Assembly (NCBI RefSeq): GCF_017876405.1
Contig: NZ_JAGINW010000001.1
Coordinates: 4,415,203 to 4,479,202 of the forward strand
From: Kibdelosporangium banguiense
Lineage (GTDB): Bacteria; Actinomycetota; Actinomycetes; Mycobacteriales; Pseudonocardiaceae
Length of the DNA: 64,000 bases
Reading direction: 5' to 3'
Program-made: the position numbers and the translations under genes
The notes under the pieces: model-generated
What the model saw: the letters and a program-made list of their open reading frames with translations, nothing else
What the model was told of the DNA's origin: nothing
The model's database searches: none
In this document: positions 7,562 through 16,128 of the stretch, piece after piece
Layout: each line of letters begins with the position of its first letter
How positions within the stretch are numbered: position 1 is the first letter of the stretch

Positions 7562-8437
7562 TTGTCAACCGACATGGGCAGCAACGCCGGCACCGAGACG
7601 GGCGAACCGGCCGGGGACAGCAACAAGTCCCGGGCCGGTCGTAACCTGCCCGCCGCGATCGGGGTCGGGCTGCTGCTCGGCGCCGCGGTCATCGTCTCCT
7701 TGGTGACCATCAAGGAGATCTTCATCGGCATCGTGGCGCTCGCCGTCGGTGTCGCCACAGTGGAACTCGTCGGTGCGCTCAAGCGGAGCTCCGGCATCCA
7801 GGTCGCGTTCTGGCCGGTGATCGTCGGCGGTCAGGCGATGGTGTGGCTGGCGTGGCCGTTCGAGCGCAACGGCGTGCTGTCCGCGTTCGTGGTCACGATC
7901 CTGGCGTGTCTGCTGTGGCGGTTCCGCGGCGGCGTCGAGAACTATCTGCGCGACATCTCCGCGTCCATCTTCACCGCCGCGTACGTGCCGATGTTCGCGT
8001 CGTTCGCGGCGATGCTGGTGGTGCCGGACGACGGTGTCGCGCGGGTGCTGTGCTTCCTGATCGCCGTTGTCGCGTCGGACACCGGTGGTTACGCCGCGGG
8101 CGTGCTGTTCGGCAAACACCCGATGGCGCCGACGATCAGCCCGAAGAAGTCCTGGGAGGGCTTCTCCGGCTCGATGGTCGCCGGCATCGTCGGCGGCTGG
8201 TTGTCGCTCACGCTGATGCTGGACGCGCAGTGGTGGCAGGGCGCGCTGTTCGGCGCCGCGATCGTGCTGACGGCAACGCTCGGCGACCTGGTCGAGTCGC
8301 TGATCAAGCGTGATCTCGGCATCAAGGACATGGGCAACCTGCTGCCGGGACACGGTGGCCTGATGGACCGGATGGACTCGCTGTTGCCGTCCGCGGTCGT
8401 GTCCTGGCTGCTGCTGCGGCTTTTCGTGCCCAGCTGA
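7562..8437 (+). CDS. cdsA: Phosphatidate cytidylyltransferase
   Basis: Integral membrane CDP-diacylglycerol synthase (CTP plus phosphatidate gives CDP-DAG plus PPi), 291 residues. About eight hydrophobic segments follow a hydrophilic N-terminus of about 30 residues. The C-terminal signature S-P-K-K-S-W-E-G-F-S-G-S and the following DLVESLIKRDLGIKDMGNLLPGHGG are the CDS family motif, with D-R-x-D just after (LMDRMDSLL). A TTG start abuts the frr stop; ATG 7574 is an alternative. It supplies the precursor for PI, cardiolipin and PE lipids. Confidence 0.95.
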   Translation: MSTDMGSNAGTETGEPAGDSNKSRAGRNLPAAIGVGLLLGAAVIVSLVTIKEIFIGIVALAVGVATVELVGALKRSSGIQVAFWPVIVGGQAMVWLAWPFERNGVLSAFVVTILACLLWRFRGGVENYLRDISASIFTAAYVPMFASFAAMLVVPDDGVARVLCFLIAVVASDTGGYAAGVLFGKHPMAPTISPKKSWEGFSGSMVAGIVGGWLSLTLMLDAQWWQGALFGAAIVLTATLGDLVESLIKRDLGIKDMGNLLPGHGGLMDRMDSLLPSAVVSWLLLRLFVPS

Positions 8438-8470
8438 CTCTCTTGTTCCGGGCCGGCGCAGGATCAAGCG

Positions 8471-9295
8471 TCAGTCGTCGTAGGGATCGTCTGCCACAGC
8501 GCCGAGTTCGTCTTCGGACGGGGCGTGTGGCGTCGATCTGTTGGACGAGTCGATCAAGGTGAACGCGGCGCCCGACGGGTCCTCCACTACCGACAGCCGG
8601 CCGAACGGGGAGTCGGCGGGTTCGGACAGCAGACGGCCACCGAGCCGCACTGCGAGCACGGTCGCCTCGTCGGTGCCCAGCATCGGGCCGACCTCGAAGT
8701 AGATCATCCAGTGTGGCCTGGTGCCGGCCGGGAAGTCGGCGCCGAACTGCATCCGCCCGGCGACCGGTTCCGCGGCGCCCAGGACCGACCAGGTGGTGTA
8801 GTCGAAGCCCTGGCCGTCGCCGATCTGCTCGAGCTGGTAGCCGAACAGGTCCACGAAGAACTTGTCGGCCAGGTCACCGTCCCAGGTGTTCAGTTCGGCC
8901 CAGCGGAACTCGCCTTTGGTCCCGGTGGCGAACGGCCACGGCGCGGCAGGCTGCCAGAAGCCGATGGTGGCGCCGGTCGGGTCGGCGGCGACCAGAAGGC
9001 TGCCCTGGCCGTCGAAATCCTGGGGCGGCATCACGATCTGCCCGCCTAACCGGACAATTCGCTCAGCGGTTCGCGTGCAGTCGGAAACCGCGAGGTAGAG
9101 CGTCCAGGCCGGGCTGTGTTCCAGAGCGGGAACCCGGTAGAAACCGGCGGCCGGCACATTGTCGGCCAGGGCCGTGAGATAGTCTCCTGTCCGATTTGCC
9201 TGATATTGCCAGCCGAACAGCCCGCCGTAGAAGTCCCTGCTGGTTTTGGGGTCAGTCGTGGCGAGATCGATCCAACAGGGTGTGCCGAACTGCAT
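8471..9295 (-). CDS. VOC family protein with two glyoxalase-like domains
   Basis: 274 residues made of two vicinal-oxygen-chelate modules. The first begins FGTPCWIDLATTDPKTSRDFYGGLFGW and the second GEFRWAELNTWDGDLADKFFVDLFGY. This layout is typical of the 27-kDa antigen Cfp30B-like proteins of mycobacteria and relatives. The ATG at 9295 is preceded by GGAGGTTCGCC and starts exactly at the first domain; the frame is open to 9385 but lacks family similarity there. The enzymatic role is unknown; members include lyases and antibiotic-binding proteins. It is divergent from the methyltransferase gene. Confidence 0.85.
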   Translation of the reverse strand: MQFGTPCWIDLATTDPKTSRDFYGGLFGWQYQANRTGDYLTALADNVPAAGFYRVPALEHSPAWTLYLAVSDCTRTAERIVRLGGQIVMPPQDFDGQGSLLVAADPTGATIGFWQPAAPWPFATGTKGEFRWAELNTWDGDLADKFFVDLFGYQLEQIGDGQGFDYTTWSVLGAAEPVAGRMQFGADFPAGTRPHWMIYFEVGPMLGTDEATVLAVRLGGRLLSEPADSPFGRLSVVEDPSGAAFTLIDSSNRSTPHAPSEDELGAVADDPYDD

Positions 9296-9456
9296 GGCGA
9301 ACCTCCGGTGGGGGAAGGGCGCAACAAGCCCACTGGCGGACGATACGCCTGAACTGCGCCTTGTGGTTTGCTGATTTGGTGTCATTGACGTGGCTTCCTG
9401 GTCTCGTTTCCCGCGCGCGTGAGGCGCTGCTGTCCTCGGTACGTCCTGATGACGTT

Positions 9457-10158
9457 GTGCCGAGCCCGAATATCTGGCACTGGCCGGAGATCTACGAGAC
9501 CGAGAACCGGGCTCAGGACGCCGACGGCGAGATCTGGCGAGTGCTTGCCGAGCGGTGTGACTGGACCGGTCGTGACGTGCTCGATCTTGGGTGTGGCGAC
9601 GGTTTTCACCTGCCGCGGTTCGCCGAGACCGCGCGCAGTGTGGTCGGTGTCGAACCGCATCAGCCGTTGGTCCGCCGCGCGCGAGGGCGTGTGTCCGATC
9701 TGCCCGCGGTCGAGGTCGTCGGCGGTTCGGCGCAACAGATTCCGGTGGCGGACGCGAGCATTGATGTCGTGCATGCCCGCACGGCGTACTTCTTCGGCCC
9801 GGGATGTGAGCCAGGGCTTGAGGAAGTGGATCGTGTGCTGCGGCCAGGCGGAGTGCTCGCCATTGTGGATCTGGACGGCGGCACCCCGCCCTATGGCGGC
9901 TGGCTGCGGGCGGATCTGCCGAAGTACGACCCGGTCAAGATCGAGAAGTTCTTCGCCGAGGCCGGGTTCGATTCCCGGGCGGTGGCCACCAGGTGGCGGT
10001 TCGAGGATCGCGAGAGCCTGGAAGCCGTGCTGCGGATCGAGTTCTCCGCACCCGTCGCACGCCGGGCGGTGGCCGAGGTCACCGGTCTGAGCATCCCGGT
10101 CGGCTACCGGGTGCGCACCCGAAGTAAACCAACCGGTCTAGTCCATGGCGACCGGTAG
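9457..10158 (+). CDS. Class I SAM-dependent methyltransferase
   Basis: About 233 residues. Motif I is VLDLGCGDGFHLPRF, the acidic end of strand 2 is VVGVEPHQPL, and motif post-I is DVVHARTAYFFGPG, followed by VDRVLRPGGVLAIVDLDGG. This is the Methyltransf_11 layout of small-molecule methyltransferases. The start is uncertain. GTG 9457 sits just before the conserved PSPNIWHWPEIYETENRAQD; TTG 9376 or GTG 9379 would add 26-27 residues. There is no pathway context, so the substrate is unknown. Confidence 0.75.
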   Translation: MPSPNIWHWPEIYETENRAQDADGEIWRVLAERCDWTGRDVLDLGCGDGFHLPRFAETARSVVGVEPHQPLVRRARGRVSDLPAVEVVGGSAQQIPVADASIDVVHARTAYFFGPGCEPGLEEVDRVLRPGGVLAIVDLDGGTPPYGGWLRADLPKYDPVKIEKFFAEAGFDSRAVATRWRFEDRESLEAVLRIEFSAPVARRAVAEVTGLSIPVGYRVRTRSKPTGLVHGDR

Positions 10159-10167
10159 TGTCAGGCC

Positions 10168-11226
10168 ATGGCGATCAACGGGGACGTTCGATCCGTGTCC
10201 ATCGCGACAACGCGCAAGCACCGCCCGGCGCGCGTTGTCGACCTGCTGCGTGCCCGTGTGACCGATGAGGAATCCAAGGCCGACGCGGTGCCAAGGCTGG
10301 AACGGCGGATCGCCGACCTGCTGGGCAAGGCGGACGCCGCGATGTTCCCGACCGGCACGATGGCGCAACAGGTCGCGATGCGCATCCACGCCGATCGCCG
10401 GGGCGTGCGGATGATCGCCTTCCACCCGCGGTGCCACATGGAGGTCTACGAGCACAAGGGCTACGAGATCGTGCACGGCCTGTCCAGCGTGCTGGTCGGC
10501 GAGCGGCATTCGTTGATCACGCTGGCGGATCTCGAAGCGATCAACCAGCCGATCGCCGCGTTGCTGCTGGAGCTGCCGCAGCGGGAGATCGGCGGCTTGC
10601 TCCCAGCCTGGGAAGAGCTGGTGGCACAGGTCGACTGGACCAGGGAACACGGCGTCGCGTCCCATATGGACGGAGCCAGGCTCTGGGAGGCCCAGCCGTA
10701 CTACGGCCGGTCGCACGCGGAGATCGCCGCGTTGTTCGACACCGTGTACGTATCGCTCTACAAAGGACTACTGGGCATCTCGGGCGCATTGCTGGCCGGG
10801 GACAAGGACTTCGTCGAGCACGCCAGGATCTGGCGCAACCGGCTCGGCGGGAACACCGCGGCGTCGTGGCCGATGGCGATCGCCGGTGAACGCGGCCTGG
10901 ACGACCTGCTCCCGCGAATGCCGGAATTCCTGTCCCGGGCCCAGACACTGGCCGGTGTGCTCAACGCGATCCCCGGCGTGCAGGTGGTTCCGGACCCGCC
11001 GCAGACCCCGCTGTTCCACGTTCACCTTGCCGCGCAACCCGATCGCGTCATGCAGCACGCGAAGCTGCTGTCCGAGCGGACCGGATTGCGCGTGTTCGGC
11101 CAGGTACAGCGGTCGGACAACCCGTTGAGCTGCAAGTTCGAGATCACAGTCACCGAACAGCTCGACGACGTCACCGACGCCGAGGTACGCGATTTCGTCG
11201 GCGAACTCATGCTTGCCGCCGGGTAG
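10168..11226 (+). CDS. Threonine aldolase-like PLP-dependent lyase
   Basis: 352-residue fold-type I PLP enzyme of the beta-eliminating lyase/threonine aldolase family. The N-terminal part carries LERRIADLLGKADAAMFPTGTMAQQVA. The middle carries HMDGARLWEAQPYYG with the PLP-binding Asp. The Schiff-base lysine is in VYVSLYKGLLGISGALLAG. Low-specificity L-threonine aldolases cleave threonine or allo-threonine to glycine and acetaldehyde. The first 35 residues are shorter and more basic than in typical LtaE, so the substrate may differ. ATG 10168 lies 9 bases after the methyltransferase stop, so the two may be co-transcribed. Confidence 0.8.
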   Translation: MAINGDVRSVSIATTRKHRPARVVDLLRARVTDEESKADAVPRLERRIADLLGKADAAMFPTGTMAQQVAMRIHADRRGVRMIAFHPRCHMEVYEHKGYEIVHGLSSVLVGERHSLITLADLEAINQPIAALLLELPQREIGGLLPAWEELVAQVDWTREHGVASHMDGARLWEAQPYYGRSHAEIAALFDTVYVSLYKGLLGISGALLAGDKDFVEHARIWRNRLGGNTAASWPMAIAGERGLDDLLPRMPEFLSRAQTLAGVLNAIPGVQVVPDPPQTPLFHVHLAAQPDRVMQHAKLLSERTGLRVFGQVQRSDNPLSCKFEITVTEQLDDVTDAEVRDFVGELMLAAG

Positions 11227-11231
11227 CCGCA

Positions 11232-11804
11232 TTACTCGGCTGAGCCGAGGATTGCGTAGATCGCGCGCCTCGTCTCGTTGAGGGTTTCGATCGCGCGGGT
11301 TTTCTGGGTGGTTGTGCCTGCCTGGGACACCTGGGCGGCTGCTGACATGAGTTGGCGGACTGCTGTGCGCAGTTCGACTTCCTGGGGGTCGACCTGGCCG
11401 GCGACCTCTTCCCAGGGTGGGGTTTCCTGCTTGGCTGCCTCGGCTGTGCCGTCCTCGGTCAGGGTGTAGGCGCGCTTGTTGCCTGCGCCGCCCTCTGAGG
11501 TGACGAGGCCTTCGTCGGTCAGCAGTTGCAGGGTCGGGTAGATCGAGCCGGGGCTCGGCCGCCAGAATCCGCCGGTGCGCTCGTTGAGCTCCTGGATGAT
11601 CTCGTAGCCGTGCATCGGGCGCTCCGCCAGCAGGGCGAGGATCGCCGCGCGCACGTCGCCCCGGCCGCGCCGGTGGCCACGTCCTGGTCCGCGGCCGCGT
11701 CCCATCTCACGCCTGGGCCAGCCGTCTTCGAAGCCGGGTGGGAAGCCGCCTCGGCGAGCTCGTCCCCGGCGTGGGTCAAATGATCGTTCTGATGTGCGGT
11801 ACAT
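11232..11804 (-). CDS. PadR family transcriptional regulator
   Basis: 190 residues. The winged helix is AAILALLAERPMHGYEIIQELNERTGGFWRPSPGSIYPTLQLL followed by DEGLVTSEGGAGNKRAYTLTEDG, typical of PadR repressors that respond to small toxic compounds. A C-terminal helix serves dimerisation. The first 50 residues are an unusual Arg/Gly-rich basic tail (repeats of GRG and RRG). The ATG at 11804 has AAGGAG upstream. It lies 97 bp downstream of the histidine kinase gene on the same strand, with its own palindromic operator in the gap. It probably represses itself and perhaps a nearby efflux function. Confidence 0.88.
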   Translation of the reverse strand: MYRTSERSFDPRRGRARRGGFPPGFEDGWPRREMGRGRGPGRGHRRGRGDVRAAILALLAERPMHGYEIIQELNERTGGFWRPSPGSIYPTLQLLTDEGLVTSEGGAGNKRAYTLTEDGTAEAAKQETPPWEEVAGQVDPQEVELRTAVRQLMSAAAQVSQAGTTTQKTRAIETLNETRRAIYAILGSAE

Positions 11805-11826
11805 CGTCTGCTCCTTCGTCAATGCT

Positions 11827-11872
11827 CGGAGGCCTGCCCTCCGATACGTTGACGATATATCGGAACGTATCG
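11827..11872 (-). promoter_or_regulatory. padR operator palindrome and 5'-UTR hairpin
   Basis: CGATACGTT (11842-11850) and AACGTATCG (11864-11872) are a perfect 9-bp inverted repeat enclosing the 10-bp palindrome CGATATATCG (11853-11862). This is AT-rich against the GC-rich background and fits an autoregulatory PadR site. Closer to the gene, CGGAGG (11827-11832) and CCTCCG (11838-11843) form a 6-bp hairpin in the leader. The block starts 23 bases before the padR ATG. Confidence 0.6.
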
Positions 11873-11901
11873 CGATGCAACGTCTCCTGCTGAGAGGTCT
11901 C

Positions 11902-13104
11902 TCAGCTACGGGGGAGCGTGAGCGTGACGTCGAGCCCTCCTTCTGGGCGTGGCACAGCAGTGACGTCACCGTTGTGAGCACGGCTGATAGCCCGGGCGAT
12001 GGACAGCCCGAGCCCGAATCCCCGCTCGCCCGCGGTGCGTTCCCGTTCGAGCCGGCGGAACGGCTGGAACAGCACTTCGACTTCGTACGGCCGAACGGCC
12101 GGCCCTGTATTGCTGACTGTGACCCGGCTTTCCCCGTTCGACGACGAGGTGCTCACGGCGAGCCAGCCACCTGGGTGGTTGTGCCGGATGGCGTTCTCCA
12201 CCAGGTTCTGTGTCAGGCGCTCCAGCAGGACGGCGTCGCCTGCGGCAGGAGCGGCCGACAGCGTCGCGGGCTTGATGGTGATGTCGGCGTCCGCCGCGGT
12301 CACGGACAGCTGGTGCAGCACATGATCGGCGACATCGGCCAGGTCGAGCGGGCTGACGTCGGCCAGTTCGTTCTGGCTGTCGGCGAGGGTGAGCAGGCCG
12401 TCGATCAGCCGCTCGTGCCGCGCGTTGATCTCCAGCAGGGACTCGCCGAGCTGTTTGGCGTCCTGGGACGTGCCGGGCCTGGTCACAGTGATCTCGATCA
12501 ACGCGCGTTTCACCGCCAGCGGTGTGCGCATCTCGTGCGAGGCGTTGGCGATGAACCGGGTCTGCCCGTCGAACGACCGGTCCAGGCGTTCGAGCATCGC
12601 GTTGAAGGTCTGTGCCAGCTCGGTGACCTCGTCGCGCGGGCCGGTGTGGGTGATGCGTTCGTGCAGGCCACGGCTGGCGTCGGAGGAGGCGATCCGCTTG
12701 GCCGTCTCGGTGATCTTGTGCACGGGCTGCAGCACGCGCCTGGCCAGCAGCCAGCCGAGCGCGGCCGCGACCAGGCCGACGCAGACCAGCGCCACGCTGC
12801 CCTGGGTCAGCAGCGAGGAGAGGACCTCCTGGCGTTGCTGGTCCTGGGCGGCCCGGAACGTGTTGACCAGTTCCTCCAGCGAGATCTCCTTGCCGCCCTC
12901 CCCGAGCGGCAACGTGCCCAGCCGGGACAGCGCCACCCGCAGCGCGCCGGAGTCCACCGGCTGCGGTGCCGACCGCTCAAGGATCTGCCGGACCAGCAGG
13001 TACGTCAGGGCGAGCAGAATCGCACCCGCCAGAAAGAAAAGGACGCCGTACAACGCGGTCAAACGGCCGCGAATGGTCCAGTTACGAGGCAGCAGACGGT
13101 TCAT
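11902..13104 (-). CDS. Two-component sensor histidine kinase
   Basis: 400 residues. TM1 is near residues 17-38, an extracytoplasmic loop of about 65 residues follows, and TM2 is near 103-122. Then come a HAMP domain, the H-box FIANASHEMRTPLA with phospho-acceptor His190, the N-box TQNLVENAIRHN and the G-box GFGLGLSIAR. The F-box/G1 region reads VSNTGPAV, missing the usual D-x-G acid, so ATP binding should be checked. The start overlaps the response regulator stop by four bases (ATGA). The short sensor loop points to a membrane or cell-wall signal, perhaps an antimicrobial that the divergent ABC system exports. Confidence 0.93.
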   Translation of the reverse strand: MNRLLPRNWTIRGRLTALYGVLFFLAGAILLALTYLLVRQILERSAPQPVDSGALRVALSRLGTLPLGEGGKEISLEELVNTFRAAQDQQRQEVLSSLLTQGSVALVCVGLVAAALGWLLARRVLQPVHKITETAKRIASSDASRGLHERITHTGPRDEVTELAQTFNAMLERLDRSFDGQTRFIANASHEMRTPLAVKRALIEITVTRPGTSQDAKQLGESLLEINARHERLIDGLLTLADSQNELADVSPLDLADVADHVLHQLSVTAADADITIKPATLSAAPAAGDAVLLERLTQNLVENAIRHNHPGGWLAVSTSSSNGESRVTVSNTGPAVRPYEVEVLFQPFRRLERERTAGERGFGLGLSIARAISRAHNGDVTAVPRPEGGLDVTLTLPRS

Positions 13105-13763
13105 CGGATCCGGTACCCCACGCCCGCGACCGTTTCCACGATCGGTGGATCACCCAGTTTCCGGCGGAGTTTCATCATGGTCACCCGGACGACGTTGGTG
13201 AACGGATCGATGTTCTCGTCCCACACCTTCTCCAGCAGATGCTCTGTGGACACGACCGCGCCGGATGCCCGGAGCAACTCGGTCAGCAAAGCGAATTCCT
13301 TGTTGGCCAGTGCGATTTGCACACCGTCCCGGCTGGCTTCCCGGCGCGCCGGGTCGATCCGCAGGCCGGCGCGTTCCAGGACTGGTGGCGCCGCGGGCAT
13401 CGTGCGCCGCAGCAAAGCGTGCACCCGGGCGGACAGTTCGACGAACGCGAACGGCTTCGGCAGGTAGTCGTCCGCGCCAAGACCCAGTCCGGCAACTCGA
13501 TCCCGCACACCTGAGGCCGCTGTCAGCATCAGGATCCGTGTCGCGGCACCGGTATTGATCACCGACCGGCATACCTCGTCGCCGTGCACCACCGGGATGT
13601 CCCGGTCCAGCACGAGCACGTCGTAGGAGTTGACCGCCAGCCGTTCCAACGCCACGTCGCCGCGATGGGCGACGTCGACGGCGAAGGCCTCCCGGCGCAG
13701 CCATTCGGCGATGGCGTCCGCGAGGATCGGCTCGTCCTCGACCACAAGTACTCGCATGGACAC
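13101..13763 (-). CDS. OmpR/PhoB family response regulator
   Basis: 220 residues. The receiver domain has the acidic pocket VEDE, phospho-acceptor Asp53 (LVLDRDIP), the conserved Thr in MLTAAS and Lys in LPKPF. The C-terminal winged helix ends RRKLGDPPIVETVAGVGYRI. The paired kinase follows with a 4-base overlap. It is divergent from the lipoprotein-adaptor-ABC operon, so that operon is the likely target. Confidence 0.95.
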   Translation of the reverse strand: MSMRVLVVEDEPILADAIAEWLRREAFAVDVAHRGDVALERLAVNSYDVLVLDRDIPVVHGDEVCRSVINTGAATRILMLTAASGVRDRVAGLGLGADDYLPKPFAFVELSARVHALLRRTMPAAPPVLERAGLRIDPARREASRDGVQIALANKEFALLTELLRASGAVVSTEHLLEKVWDENIDPFTNVVRVTMMKLRRKLGDPPIVETVAGVGYRIR

Positions 13764-13810
13764 ATCATCGGCGAAACCGGCATAACTTACGCGTTAACTG
13801 CGGGCCTGGT

Positions 13811-13830
13811 GGTTATGCGGAGGTTATCGG
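13811..13830. promoter_or_regulatory. Probable response-regulator direct repeat
   Basis: GGTTATGCG (13811-13819) and GGTTATCGG (13822-13830) share GGTTAT with an 11-bp period, one helical turn, as expected for tandem binding of OmpR-family regulators. The site lies midway between the regulator start at 13763 and the lipoprotein start at 13872, so it could serve both directions. Confidence 0.5.
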
Positions 13831-13871
13831 CGTCCTGCTCGACTGTTTCGCACAACGACAGGGAGACAGGA

Positions 13872-14393
13872 ATGCGACGATTCATGACCGCATTGGCGCT
13901 GCTGCTCCTGCTCGGGGGATGCAGCAGCACGCCGGAGAACGACCAAGGCGTCGCCTCGGCGAACGGCAACAGTTCGACGGCGCCGACGACAAGCGCGACC
14001 GAACAGGCCGGCACCGAAGAGCAGATGCAGAAGTTCGCGCAGTGCATGCGTGACAACGGCGTGGACATGCCAGACCCAGAGCCAGGCGGCGGGATGGGTG
14101 GCGGTGGCGGGAACATCGACCGCGACAGCCCGGCCTTCCAGAAGGCGATGGACGCCTGCCGGTCGATGCTGCCCGGCGGCGGCGATCTGTCCAAACTCGA
14201 CCCGAAATTGATCGACCAGCTCCGGGCGCTGACCCAGTGCCTGCGGGACAACGGCCTCGAAGTGCCTGACCCGGATCCGAACAGCCCGACGCTGGGCCTT
14301 GGCGCGATGCAGAACATCGATCGCAACAGCCCGGCGTTCAAGAAGGCGATGCAAGCATGCCAGGACAAGGTTCCCGGACGGTTGGGCGGATGA
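13872..14393 (+). CDS. Lipoprotein with duplicated Cys-containing motif
   Basis: 173 residues. The signal peptide ends in lipobox LLGGC (lipid-modified Cys17). After a Ser/Thr-rich linker the mature protein has two copies of one motif. Copy 1 is CMRDNGVDMPDPEP, then IDRDSPAFQKAMDACR; copy 2 is CLRDNGLEVPDPDP, then IDRNSPAFKKAMQACQ. Each copy has a Cys at both ends, so each could close a disulfide. Similar proteins of unknown function accompany ABC efflux operons in actinobacteria. It overlaps the adaptor gene by ATGA and probably acts outside the membrane with that transporter. I do not know a defined function. Confidence 0.8.
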   Translation: MRRFMTALALLLLLGGCSSTPENDQGVASANGNSSTAPTTSATEQAGTEEQMQKFAQCMRDNGVDMPDPEPGGGMGGGGGNIDRDSPAFQKAMDACRSMLPGGGDLSKLDPKLIDQLRALTQCLRDNGLEVPDPDPNSPTLGLGAMQNIDRNSPAFKKAMQACQDKVPGRLGG

Positions 14394-15460
14394 CCCGGCG
14401 ACGCGGTGCGGCTCGGATGGCGATCGGCGTTGGTGCCGCCGTTGTGGTGGTCGGCGCTGGGGGTGTGGCGGCGTTCGGCTTCGGCGGGACGGATCCGGCG
14501 CCGCCACCGGCCTCGGGGCTGCCGCCCGGCACGACGAAGGTCACCTCCAGCACGCTGACCAGCACTGAGAAGGTCTCCGGCACCCTGGGTTACGGTACGG
14601 CGAATCCGCTGATCAGGTCCGGTCCCGGCACGGTCACATGGCTGCCCGCAGCCGGTGACGTGATCGCCCGCGGCAAGACGGTGTACTCGGTGGACGATCT
14701 CGCGGTGCCGGCGATCTACGGCACGATCCCGCCGTATCGCACCCTGAAATCCGGTGTCGGGGGCAACGACGTCAAACAACTCGAAGAGAACCTGCAAGCC
14801 CTGGGATACAAGGGTTTCACGGTCGACAACGAGTACACGTCAGCCACAGCGACCGCAGTAGAACAATGGCAGGAGGACCTCGGCCGGGAGGAAACCGGGT
14901 CCGTGCAGACCGCGGATATCGTGGTCATCCCTGGCGAGGTCCGTGTCGCGGAGCTCAAGGCGCAGACCGGCGGCCCGGCCAACGGCCAGATGCTCACCTA
15001 CACCGGCACGACCAGGACCGTTACGGTCAACCTGGATGTCTCCAAGCAACACCTTGTCAGCCAAGGAATCGCGGCAACGGTGACGCTGCCGGACGGCAAG
15101 ACCGTTCCCGGGAACGTGACGTCAGTGGGCAACGTCGCGACCGCGAAGCCGGCGCAGCAAGGCAGCACTTCGAGCACAAGCACCATCGAAGTCGTTGTGG
15201 CGCTGACAGATCAGGCCGCAGCGGGCAAACTCGACGCGGCCCCAGTGGATGTCACATTGGTCTCGGAGAAGCGGGAGAACGTCCTCGTGGTCCCGGTCGG
15301 CGCGCTCGTCGCGTTGGCCGAAGGCGGCTACGGCGTGCAGGTCGTCGATGGGACGAGTACCAAGTACGTCGCCGTGAAGACCGGCATGTTCGCCGGCGGC
15401 AAGGTGGAGGTCAGCGGGCCGGGGATCGCGGCGGGAACCGTTGTGGGGGTGCCGAAGTGA
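14390..15460 (+). CDS. HlyD-like adaptor with peptidoglycan-binding domain
   Basis: 356 residues. One N-terminal membrane helix (about residues 10-35) is followed by a periplasmic-adaptor fold. A PG_binding_1 domain is inserted near residues 115-170 (KSGVGGNDVKQLEENLQALGY and TATAVEQWQEDLG). The C-terminal beta domains contain LVVPVGALVALAEGGYGVQVV, typical of RND/MacA-type adaptors. It couples the MacB-like permease to the cell wall. The ATG at 14390 overlaps the lipoprotein stop, and its stop overlaps the GTG of the ATPase gene, so translation is coupled. Confidence 0.88.
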   Translation: MTRRRGAARMAIGVGAAVVVVGAGGVAAFGFGGTDPAPPPASGLPPGTTKVTSSTLTSTEKVSGTLGYGTANPLIRSGPGTVTWLPAAGDVIARGKTVYSVDDLAVPAIYGTIPPYRTLKSGVGGNDVKQLEENLQALGYKGFTVDNEYTSATATAVEQWQEDLGREETGSVQTADIVVIPGEVRVAELKAQTGGPANGQMLTYTGTTRTVTVNLDVSKQHLVSQGIAATVTLPDGKTVPGNVTSVGNVATAKPAQQGSTSSTSTIEVVVALTDQAAAGKLDAAPVDVTLVSEKRENVLVVPVGALVALAEGGYGVQVVDGTSTKYVAVKTGMFAGGKVEVSGPGIAAGTVVGVPK

Positions 15461-16128
15461 CTCCGGTGGTCGAACTCCGGGGTGTCAGCCGCGTCTATCC
15501 CGGTGGGGTGTCGGCGTTGCTCGATGTGACCGTGTCGATCGGCCGCGGCGAGCTGGTGGGGATCGTGGGCCCGTCCGGTTCGGGCAAGTCGACCATGCTG
15601 AACATGATCGGCACGCTGGACCGGCCGAGCTCCGGCAGCGTGCACGTCGAGGAGTACGACGTGCACGCCCTGCCCGACCGGGAACTCTCGGCCTTGCGGG
15701 CCCGTGTGCTCGGATTCGTGTTCCAGCAGTTCCATCTGGCCGCTGGTGTGTCTGCTATGGACAATGTGGCGGACGGATTGCTCTACACCGGAGCGAATCT
15801 GCGCAACCGGCGGCGCAAGGCAGCCGAGGCGCTGGCCGGAGTCGGCCTCGAACACCGGCTTGATCACCAGCCGCACGAGATGTCCGGTGGTGAACGGCAA
15901 CGGGTCGCGATCGCTCGCGCCGTGGTCGGTGAACCGGCGTTGTTGCTGGCAGACGAGCCGACAGGCAACCTCGACACCCAGTCGGGCGCCGGTGTGATCA
16001 CGCTGTTGCGGGAGCTGAACGCGGCCGGGACGACAGTCGTGATCATCACGCATGACCGGGACATCGCGGCGAGCCTGCCGCGTCAGGTCGACATGCGGGA
16101 CGGCCGGATCGTGGGTGACCATGGCTGA
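15457..16128 (+). CDS. ABC transporter ATP-binding protein (MacB/LolD type)
   Basis: 223 residues. Walker A is GPSGSGKST, the Q-loop is FVFQQFHL, the signature is MSGGERQRVAIARA, Walker B is LLLADEPTGNLD, and the H-loop His is in VIITHDRD. This belongs to the family that powers MacB/FtsX-like permeases in macrolide or peptide efflux or lipoprotein release. The GTG at 15457 overlaps the adaptor stop. It overlaps the permease gene by 8 bases. Confidence 0.95.
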   Translation: MTPVVELRGVSRVYPGGVSALLDVTVSIGRGELVGIVGPSGSGKSTMLNMIGTLDRPSSGSVHVEEYDVHALPDRELSALRARVLGFVFQQFHLAAGVSAMDNVADGLLYTGANLRNRRRKAAEALAGVGLEHRLDHQPHEMSGGERQRVAIARAVVGEPALLLADEPTGNLDTQSGAGVITLLRELNAAGTTVVIITHDRDIAASLPRQVDMRDGRIVGDHG

